NCBI GenBank assembly: GCA_009774735.1
Contig: VSOH01000102.1
Location: 1 to 6,012 of the forward strand
Length of the DNA: 6,012 bases
Reading direction: 5' to 3'
DNA from: Clostridiales bacterium
GTDB lineage: Bacteria; Bacillota_A; Clostridia; Oscillospirales; Acutalibacteraceae
Shown here: one piece after another, positions 1 through 4,440 of the stretch
Layout: each line of letters begins with the position of its first letter
Numbering within the stretch: the stretch's first letter is position 1
The notes under the pieces: model-generated
Database searches by the model: none
What the model was told of the DNA's origin: nothing
Seen by the model: the letters and a program-made list of their open reading frames with translations, nothing else
Translations under genes and position numbers: made by a program

Positions 1-18
1 CTTCTTTTTAACAAAAGA

Positions 19-375
19 CTATACAGTCGCCTTTTTATTATAATATAAATTATATAGCTTTTGCAACACTTTTTTTAAACTTTTTGACCATTTTTTCAGC
101 TTTTCGGCAATTGCCATATGAAGCGGTTTTGTCACATAGCCTAAGGTAAAAAGCACAAGCAGAAATCCCACAAGAATGAAAAACAGATAAATCACTCTTA
201 TACCACCGCTGTTGAATATCAGCAGATAGCAGAACACTGTAAAGGCACTGATAATCCAGAACAGAAAATCAAAGAAAAACTTATCATTGAAAATCAGTCT
301 GGGCAGTCTAAGAAAATCAAAGAGCAAGCCCAGTGCTCCGCCTGCAAGCACAGCATAAAAAATATTCTCAGCCAC
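19..375 (-). CDS. yabQ: Spore cortex biosynthesis protein YabQ
   Basis: This 118-residue membrane protein has three evident hydrophobic segments at about 4-22, 33-54 and 60-82, then a basic tail (91-115, many Lys). The first segment holds GGALGLLFDFLRLPR (12-26), matching the G-x-x-x-G-F-L-F-D-x-x-R pattern of YabQ. In Bacillus, YabQ goes to the membranes around the forespore and is essential for the cortex. The start is GTG (375-373), not ATG. The choice rests on AAAAAGG (389-383), 7 nt upstream, and on the 8-nt overlap with yabP, which suggests translational coupling. The stop is TAG. Bacillus YabQ is about 210 residues, so this is a short version lacking part of the C-terminal region; no frameshift is apparent. 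divIC would be expected next, beyond the window. Confidence 0.88.
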   Translation of the reverse strand: MAENIFYAVLAGGALGLLFDFLRLPRLIFNDKFFFDFLFWIISAFTVFCYLLIFNSGGIRVIYLFFILVGFLLVLFTLGYVTKPLHMAIAEKLKKWSKSLKKVLQKLYNLYYNKKATV

Positions 376-634
376 CGAAAAGCCTTTTTATTATTGAATT
401 GCCTGAAACCTTTTCACTGTAGCTGAGTGAATTGATTTTTCCGCTTACAATCAGATTGCCCGTATCAATACTCAGCTCCTCAATATGCAGAAGCTCACCT
501 TTTATTGTCAATTCATCACTTTGGCAGATAACCAATATTTCCTGCTCATTGAATTCATCGACATCGGTAACTCCGGTTATACTGAGATTTTCCCTGTTAT
601 CAAGATTGATTGAATGCTGTGCTGTTAAATCCAT
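368..634 (-). CDS. yabP: Sporulation protein YabP
   Basis: This 88-residue soluble protein of the YabP/YqfC family is mostly beta strands and turns. Family features are HSINLDNRENLSITGVTDVDEFNEQEI (7-33), IKGELLHIEELSIDTGNLIVSGKI (44-67) and the closing SLSYSE (69-74). In Bacillus, yabP lies in a sigma-E-controlled pair with yabQ and is linked to spore cortex or coat formation; its biochemical role is not known. The start ATG (634-632) has a strong Shine-Dalgarno, AGGTGA, 7 nt upstream, but that site lies in a hairpin. The gene follows rqcP after 44 nt and ends in TGA inside the yabQ start region (8-nt overlap). A plus-strand open frame at 432-701 is a shadow. Confidence 0.93.
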   Translation of the reverse strand: MDLTAQHSINLDNRENLSITGVTDVDEFNEQEILVICQSDELTIKGELLHIEELSIDTGNLIVSGKINSLSYSEKVSGNSIIKRLFGG

Positions 635-670
635 AAAAAAATCACCTGCTATAAAATATGCAGATGATTT
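635..670 (-). promoter_or_regulatory. Hairpin enclosing the yabP Shine-Dalgarno, terminator-like
   Basis: In minus-strand RNA, AAAUCAUCUGC (670-660) pairs with GCAGGUGAUUU (649-639): 11 bp including one U-G pair, with a 10-nt loop. Four U and then the yabP AUG follow. The 3' arm contains AGGUGA (647-642), the yabP Shine-Dalgarno 7 nt from the start. In a transcript coming from rqcP it should mask that site, and the trailing U-run gives it the form of a weak terminator. The pairing is visible; the regulatory effect is inferred. Confidence 0.6.
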
Positions 671-681
671 CTCATTTATTA
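653..681 (-). promoter_or_regulatory. Possible sigma-E sporulation promoter of yabP-yabQ
   Basis: TAATAAA (681-675), 14 nt, then CATATTTT (660-653) on the minus strand fits the core sigma-E pattern: ATA in the -35 box and CATAnnnT in the -10 box. Matches are about 5 of 7 and 6 of 8 against the Bacillus consensus as I remember it. Bacillus yabP-yabQ are under sigma-E. The -35 overlaps the rqcP stop codon. The start would fall near 647, leaving a leader of about 13 nt that begins at the Shine-Dalgarno. In AT-rich DNA a chance match is possible. Confidence 0.45.
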
Positions 682-918
682 TAATTGCTCATACATTTTA
701 ACAGCATCTTCCTTTAATGCATGCTCATTTACTGCAAGAACTCTGTAACTTCTGACATTTGCCCCAAGAGAAATTTTTATAATATCCCCTACCTTAATAT
801 CATATGATGCCCTGGCAATTTTATCGTTAACCTCGACCTTACCGGCATCACACGCTTCATTTGCAACAGTCCTGCGTTTGATAATGCGTGAAACCTTTAA
901 ATATTTATCTAATCTCAT
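679..918 (-). CDS. rqcP: RqcP (YabO), S4-domain ribosome quality-control factor
   Basis: This 79-residue protein consists almost entirely of one S4 RNA-binding domain (about residues 1-60). The opening MRLDKYLKVSRIIKRRTVAN is diagnostic of RqcP/YabO (Hsp15-like). VEVND (28-32), followed by KVGDIIKISLG (42-52), completes the fold. In Bacillus, RqcP binds the 50S subunit still carrying a nascent chain-tRNA after ribosome splitting and works with RqcH to add C-terminal alanine tails that mark the chain for degradation. rqcH is not in this window. The start ATG (918-916) has the Shine-Dalgarno TGAGGTG (930-924), 5 nt away, immediately after the hup terminator's T-run. The stop is TAA. Bacillus RqcP is about 86 residues, so this copy is complete. 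Confidence 0.94.
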   Translation of the reverse strand: MRLDKYLKVSRIIKRRTVANEACDAGKVEVNDKIARASYDIKVGDIIKISLGANVRSYRVLAVNEHALKEDAVKMYEQL

Positions 919-930
919 TGCTGCACCTCA

Positions 931-966
931 CAAAAAAATTAAGGCATCACTGTTTTGTGATGCCTT
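931..966 (-). terminator. Intrinsic terminator after hup, abutting rqcP
   Basis: Minus-strand RNA forms a perfect 10-bp stem: AAGGCAUCAC (966-957), loop AAAACA, GUGAUGCCUU (950-941). AA and seven U (938-932) follow. It starts 9 nt after the hup stop. The U-tract ends one base before the Shine-Dalgarno of rqcP, so the genes downstream depend on read-through or on a promoter I cannot see. It probably keeps hup mRNA abundant and rqcP low. Confidence 0.9.
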
Positions 967-975
967 AAAGAGAAA

Positions 976-1248
976 TTATTTAACTGCATCCTTAAGAGCT
1001 GCACCAGCCTTGAAGGTAGGAACCTTAGCAGCAGGAATTTCGATTGTTTCCTTTGTGCGTGGGTTTAAACCTGTACGAGCAGCACGCTCTTTGATTGAGA
1101 AAGTACCGAAGCCAACAAGAGCAACCTTGTCACCGTCAGCAAGAGCGTCCTTAACTGAATCAAAAACTGCAGCTACTGCAGCCTCTGCATCTTTCTTTGA
1201 AAGTTCTGCCTTTGCAGCTACTGCTGCAACGAGTTCTGTTTTATTCAT
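976..1248 (-). CDS. hup: HU family nucleoid-associated DNA-binding protein
   Basis: This 90-residue protein has the exact size of HU. It forms a dimer that bends DNA non-specifically and organises the nucleoid. Residues 1-40 are the helical dimerisation part (MNKTELVAAVAAKAELSKKD and onward). The HU/IHF signature runs from GFGTFSIKERAARTG (46-60) into LNPRT (61-65), and P63 at the tip of the beta arm is the DNA-intercalating proline. The arm continues to KVPTFKAG (75-82). The start ATG has a strong Shine-Dalgarno, GGAGGAA (1261-1255), 6 nt away, inside mazG. Codon use differs from its neighbours: all three Arg codons are CGT or CGC, and GGT, GTT, GCT and AAG are frequent, a sign of high expression. 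An intrinsic terminator lies 9 nt after the stop. Whether it acts with MazG or RqcP is unknown; the arrangement recurs in clostridia as far as I recall. Confidence 0.97.
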   Translation of the reverse strand: MNKTELVAAVAAKAELSKKDAEAAVAAVFDSVKDALADGDKVALVGFGTFSIKERAARTGLNPRTKETIEIPAAKVPTFKAGAALKDAVK

Positions 1249-2076
1249 TTAAAATTCCTCCGTTTTGGCTTTTTCAGCCATAATTTCTTTTGCTCTATCC
1301 CAAAGCAAATCAAGCTCTTCGATTGATGAGTTTTTCATCAAAATACCTTTTTCTTCCGCAAGCTGTTCAACAAGCTTAAAACGGCTTATGAATTTATCTG
1401 TAGCGGCAGTCAGGCATTCTTCACTGTCAGCCTCAATAAATCTTGAAACATTCACACAGGAAAACAGCAAATCACCGAACTCCTCAGCAATATGAGCCTT
1501 ATCACCTTGAACAATAGCTGATTGTAACTCGTTAATCTCCTCCGACAGTTTACTGAAAGCACCGTTTGAATCACGCCAGTCAAAGCCGACCTTGGCAGCC
1601 CTTGACTGAACCTTTTGTGCACGCATCAAAGCCGGCAGCTCTTTAGGAATACTATCCATCGTTTCACTCTGTCTTTTTATGCCTTTGGTTTTTGCCTTGG
1701 CATTATCCCAGCTTAAAAGAGCCTCTGCCTCATTGTCTGCATTAACTTCACCAAACACATGCGGATGACGAACAACAAGCTTCTGACACAAATCATTACA
1801 GACATCGTCAAAATCAAAATTATTCTGTTCCCTTTCCATCTCGGTATGCAGAACAATCTGAAGCAGTACATCACCGAGCTCCTCACGAAGCCCATCGGTG
1901 CTGTTCATATTAATAGCCTCTATTACCTCATAGGTTTCCTCAATAAAATTCTTTTTTATTGAGGTATGGGTCTGTGCCCTGTCCCATGGACATCCGCCCG
2001 GAGATCTCAGAGCAGTAATAATAGTTAAAAGATCATTGACATCATATTTTTCTTTAAATTCAAAATCAACAGCCAT
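1249..2076 (-). CDS. mazG: Nucleoside triphosphate pyrophosphohydrolase MazG
   Basis: This 275-residue cytoplasmic all-alpha NTP pyrophosphohydrolase hydrolyses (d)NTPs to monophosphates and pyrophosphate, a nucleotide-sanitation role in the family. It has two MazG domains. The first holds the signature LRSPGGCPWDRAQTH (23-37), EETYE (46-50) and ELGD (66-69), whose acidic residues bind Mg2+, followed by VRHPHVFG (102-109). The second repeats the pattern with EEINE (179-183) and EFGD (199-202). The length matches E. coli MazG (263). The Bacillus equivalent at this locus, YabN, has an extra N-terminal tetrapyrrole-methylase-like domain that is absent here. The start is ATG (2076-2074). The stop TAA directly abuts the hup ATG with no gap, and the strong hup Shine-Dalgarno lies within the last mazG codons, so translation of the two is probably coupled. 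Confidence 0.95.
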   Translation of the reverse strand: MAVDFEFKEKYDVNDLLTIITALRSPGGCPWDRAQTHTSIKKNFIEETYEVIEAINMNSTDGLREELGDVLLQIVLHTEMEREQNNFDFDDVCNDLCQKLVVRHPHVFGEVNADNEAEALLSWDNAKAKTKGIKRQSETMDSIPKELPALMRAQKVQSRAAKVGFDWRDSNGAFSKLSEEINELQSAIVQGDKAHIAEEFGDLLFSCVNVSRFIEADSEECLTAATDKFISRFKLVEQLAEEKGILMKNSSIEELDLLWDRAKEIMAEKAKTEEF

Positions 2077-2113
2077 TAATACTTACTCACTTTCGATTAA
2101 CTTGTCTATGGCA

Positions 2114-2142
2114 ATCATACTATAAATAGCAGGAAATTTCAA
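2114..2142 (-). promoter_or_regulatory. Sigma-A promoter of the mazG-hup unit
   Basis: The minus strand has TTGAAA (2142-2137), a 17-nt spacer and TATGAT (2119-2114). An AT-rich, T-tract-bearing stretch just upstream could act as an UP element. The start would be near A2107, giving a leader of about 31 nt before the mazG ATG. The leader has only a weak Shine-Dalgarno (GTGAG, 2090-2086, 9 nt from the ATG), which fits low MazG output from a good promoter. This splits spoVB from mazG transcriptionally. Confidence 0.75.
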
Positions 2143-2148
2143 GTATTT

Positions 2149-2182
2149 AAAGAAAAATTTACACTTATGCTATAAATTCCTT
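2149..2182 (-). terminator. Weak AU-rich terminator candidate after spoVB
   Basis: Minus-strand RNA can pair AAUUUAUA (2178-2171) with UGUAAAUU (2163-2156) around a 7-nt loop, including one U-G pair; two G-U pairs can extend it. UUUCUUU follows. The stem starts 6 nt after the spoVB stop. It has no G-C pair in its core, so termination would be inefficient at best. Confidence 0.35.
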
Positions 2183-2184
2183 TA

Positions 2185-3819
2185 CTAATCTCCGTTTCTT
2201 AATCTGATTGTACGGGTAATCACAAGCAAAATCAAATATATAACCGGACACACAGCCAGCAATAAAATAAGCTTAGGAAATGTCAGTGAAACACTGAGCT
2301 TTGCGTAGCTTACGGCGATATATGTAATTATTCCGCAAAAAACAGGTTTTATGAATATATCAAAGCAGGAAAATCTCGCATTCGTTTTTTTGCGTATTGT
2401 TATCAGATTCATAACCACAACAATCAGAAAGCCTGCTGAGTTAGATATTGCTGCTGCCAGAACATTATATTCTGAGTCCGGAATAAAAATAAAATTCACA
2501 GCCAGTCTGAGCACACAGGAAATAATGAATGCCGGTATGGTAGATTTCGCAAATCCAAGCGCCTGCGTTGTGTAAACTGTAACCGTTGCAAGTGCACAGG
2601 GCAAAATGAATATACCCATAATTTTCAGAAGATAGCTTCCGTTGTCAACAATATCTGCATTGGAACTGCTGTAAAAAATACTGAGAATTTCTTTACTGAA
2701 AACAGATAATATCAAGCCTCCCGCCACTGACAGAATAACAGCATACTTAAATATACTTGTAAGCAGTGACGAAAACTTTCCGCTGCTGTTTTCATAGGCA
2801 GTACTGACAGCAGGTACTGCTGTTACACCAAGCACCATAACAATAGCAGGCACTAAATTCTTAAAATCAAGAACTGTAGCAAATATTCCGAAAACATATG
2901 TATAAACATCATTACCGCTGTAATTGTATAAAGCAGCCAGCTTGTCGGCATCACAAAGTGAAAGACAATACTGAATGCTTGACGTATCAACAAAATTTGA
3001 AATGCTGGAAATAACAGTTGCACCGATTAATGCAGTACTGAAAGTCAGCAATTCATTATACGCCAGCTTAATTTCTGTTTTGTCGACAAGGGATACCGGA
3101 TATTTTGACTTGGTATATATCATAACAAACAGATATGCCACAATACTTCCGAATGTAACACCAAGCATGGACGCAGCGGAGGTTAAGGGATAAATGGCAG
3201 AAAGCGCCTCCTGCTCCCCTGAAACTGACATACCCAATACAGCACCATTAAGTATATACTGCTCATATAACCAGCTCATTGAGTAGCGTGCAAAAAGCAG
3301 ACCGAAAACCAGCTTGAACAATGCCTCTAAAAGCTGACTGACGGCTGTCGGCTTCATATCAAGATAGCCCTCTGCAAAACCTCTGTGTGCGGCACCAAGG
3401 CAACAGAAAAACACCGACGGTGCAAGGGCAAGAATCGTATAAATACTTTTAGGAGCAGAAGATATGAGCTCGGCATAAGGTTTTGCAAAAATAAGCATAA
3501 CAGCCAAGCCGATAACACCAACTATTAAAAACAACCGTTTTGATGCAAAACGCAATGCTTTGATTTTTTCATAATCACCCTTTGCCTCATAACTGCTTAC
3601 AAGCTTGGTCAAGGCCAGAGGAAAAGCACCCATTGTCAAAGCATGAATCGGCATACAAAAATTATAGGCAATCGAAAAATAACCCCTGCCCTCAGCACCT
3701 ATAAAGCCTGTAAGCGGAATTTTATAAAACGCACTTATAAGCTTAACCACAACTGTTGATAAAAGAAGAATAAAGGCAGATGACAAATACCTTTGCTTTA
3801 AAGATTTTTTAACTGACAC
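2185..3819 (-). CDS. spoVB: Stage V sporulation protein B, polysaccharide flippase-like
   Basis: This 544-residue polytopic membrane protein belongs to the SpoVB/MurJ branch of the MOP (MATE-like) flippase superfamily. It probably has 14 helices. The N-terminus, LSSAFILLLSTVVVKLISAFYKIPLT (about 12-37), and the segment GFAEGYLDMKPTAVSQLLEALFKL (147-170) are characteristic of SpoVB. Bacillus SpoVB is about 518 residues, so this is full length. In Bacillus it acts in the membranes around the forespore and is required for cortex peptidoglycan, presumably by moving a lipid-linked precursor; the substrate is inferred. The start is GTG (3819-3817) with GGTGA (3828-3824) only 4 nt upstream; no ATG offers a better start. 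The stop is TAG. It lies upstream of mazG, as in Bacillus, but a separate promoter in the 108-nt gap begins the next unit. Confidence 0.93.
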   Translation of the reverse strand: MSVKKSLKQRYLSSAFILLLSTVVVKLISAFYKIPLTGFIGAEGRGYFSIAYNFCMPIHALTMGAFPLALTKLVSSYEAKGDYEKIKALRFASKRLFLIVGVIGLAVMLIFAKPYAELISSAPKSIYTILALAPSVFFCCLGAAHRGFAEGYLDMKPTAVSQLLEALFKLVFGLLFARYSMSWLYEQYILNGAVLGMSVSGEQEALSAIYPLTSAASMLGVTFGSIVAYLFVMIYTKSKYPVSLVDKTEIKLAYNELLTFSTALIGATVISSISNFVDTSSIQYCLSLCDADKLAALYNYSGNDVYTYVFGIFATVLDFKNLVPAIVMVLGVTAVPAVSTAYENSSGKFSSLLTSIFKYAVILSVAGGLILSVFSKEILSIFYSSSNADIVDNGSYLLKIMGIFILPCALATVTVYTTQALGFAKSTIPAFIISCVLRLAVNFIFIPDSEYNVLAAAISNSAGFLIVVVMNLITIRKKTNARFSCFDIFIKPVFCGIITYIAVSYAKLSVSLTFPKLILLLAVCPVIYLILLVITRTIRLRNGD

Positions 3820-3844
3820 ATAATCACCAAATATGTTTTATTTT

Positions 3845-3873
3845 TTCATAAAGAATTTTATATATCCTGTTAA
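3845..3873 (-). promoter_or_regulatory. Possible promoter of spoVB (weak)
   Basis: TTAACA (3873-3868), then 17 nt, then TATGAA (3850-3845) on the minus strand resembles a sigma-A promoter, with 5 of 6 and 4 of 6 matches. A promoter is expected here because a terminator lies just upstream. The -35 box overlaps that terminator's tail. Bacillus spoVB is sigma-E dependent; I looked for the sigma-E pattern (ATA at -35, CATAnnnT at -10) and found no well-spaced match. The region is so AT-rich that chance is a real alternative. Confidence 0.35.
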
Positions 3874-3906
3874 AATTAAAAAGGCAGTGATTATAACACT
3901 GCCTTT
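3871..3906 (-). terminator. Intrinsic terminator after the coiled-coil gene
   Basis: Minus-strand RNA forms a perfect 10-bp stem: AAAGGCAGUG (3906-3897), a 7-nt loop, and CACUGCCUUU (3889-3880). A U-rich tail of about 14 nt, beginning in the stem, follows. The stem begins 27 nt after the stop codon of the 145-residue gene. It separates that gene from spoVB. Confidence 0.88.
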
Positions 3907-3933
3907 AAACTTCTTTAATCTTATATTCCTGTC

Positions 3934-4371
3934 TTATTCAGAATCGCTGCCGGCAACCTCAATCTCAGCCTCCTCGGCAGATTCGGTATCGGCATCCTTC
4001 TGAAATGCTTCACGTGTTTTCTGCGCCATATCAGCAACAGATGTGCTGAGCTTTACCTTAAGCTGCTCGACCTCATCATTAAGCAAATCAAGCTTATCCT
4101 TCACCGCCGAAATTTCTGCAGCAATACCCGCAAGCTGAGAATCATCAATTTCTTCACCGATATAACCGTTATACTGCAGCTCACCGAATTTTTCATAAAG
4201 CTTCACAAGCTTTGCTTTTGCATCAAGAGCCTCAATCTTTTTTTTGCTAAGCTCAATACCCTCGGCACTTCTTTTGCCAAGACTTTCTGCAACACCCCTT
4301 GTTTTGTTGAGCATTTCCTCAAGCTTAGGGTTATTAATATTAATCTCTGTATCTCCGAATTTGAAAGCCAT
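3934..4371 (-). CDS. Unrecognised acidic coiled-coil protein, 145 residues
   Basis: I do not recognise a named family. The gene starts at ATG (4371-4369) behind a good Shine-Dalgarno, GAGGTG (4382-4377), 5 nt away, and stops at TAA. The protein has no signal peptide or membrane segment, so it is probably cytoplasmic. Residues 1-15 form a short polar head. Residues 16-67 look helical, ending in KLVKLYEKFGELQYNGY (54-70), a pattern that resembles the 'KxxxLYxxxGxLYY' segment of many small uncharacterised Firmicute helical proteins. Residues 77-109 (SQLAGIAAEISAVKDKLDLL and onward) look like a coiled coil. Residues 126-145 form a very acidic tail ending GSDSE. A strong promoter and a terminator flank it closely, so it is a one-gene unit that may be well expressed. 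It could be a structural or adaptor protein, but I propose no function. A read in another frame (4203-4418) is a shadow. Confidence 0.8.
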   Translation of the reverse strand: MAFKFGDTEININNPKLEEMLNKTRGVAESLGKRSAEGIELSKKKIEALDAKAKLVKLYEKFGELQYNGYIGEEIDDSQLAGIAAEISAVKDKLDLLNDEVEQLKVKLSTSVADMAQKTREAFQKDADTESAEEAEIEVAGSDSE

Positions 4372-4389
4372 ATAAACACCTCTTCTGTA

Positions 4390-4418
4390 ATTATATTACA
4401 AAAAGTATTATTTTGCAA
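4390..4418 (-). promoter_or_regulatory. Sigma-A promoter of the 145-residue protein gene
   Basis: On the minus strand the -35 box is TTGCAA (4418-4413) and the -10 box is TATAAT (4395-4390), separated by exactly 17 nt. The -10 is perfect and the -35 matches 5 of 6 bases. Transcription should begin around 4386-4382, leaving a leader of only about 12-15 nt that begins almost at the Shine-Dalgarno. The promoter separates this gene from hemZ, whose stop lies 22 nt upstream of the -35 box. The start point itself is inferred. Confidence 0.8.
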
Positions 4419-4440
4419 TACAATTAAGATATATTAATTT

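Noticed and set aside
432..701. 89-residue plus-strand open frame opposite yabP
   Set aside because: yabP on the other strand matches its family along its whole length; this is a shadow.
878..1252. 124-residue plus-strand open frame opposite hup and the rqcP start
   Set aside because: It is the complement of HU, which is certain. The Ala/Ser-rich product mirrors the GC-richer hup codons and has no family features.
1713..1962. Short open frames on both strands inside mazG
   Set aside because: The MazG reading frame contains all catalytic motifs without interruption across this region.
2351..3193. Two plus-strand open frames (2351-2575 and 2975-3193) opposite spoVB
   Set aside because: Both are complements of membrane-protein codons, with no ribosome site or recognisable motif.
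3820..3835. CATATTTG upstream of spoVB as a sigma-E -10 box
   Set aside because: It lies too close to the start codon, ends in G rather than T, and has no ATA-bearing -35 box at the proper distance.
880..3906. Similar terminator stems AAGGCATCAC and AAGGCAGTG as copies of a dispersed repeat
   Set aside because: The shared AAGGCA start and TGCCTT end are common in Firmicute terminators; loops and flanks differ, so no repeat family is supported.
4203..4418. 71-residue minus-strand open frame overlapping the 145-residue gene in another frame
   Set aside because: Its start lies at the -35 box of the promoter, upstream of the likely RNA start, and it has no Shine-Dalgarno. The longer frame has a good ribosome site and a coherent protein.
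4422..4439. AATTAA / TTAATT inverted repeat just after the hemZ stop
   Set aside because: The stem is only 6 bp of A-T pairs with no T-run on the minus strand, so it is not credible as a hemZ terminator.
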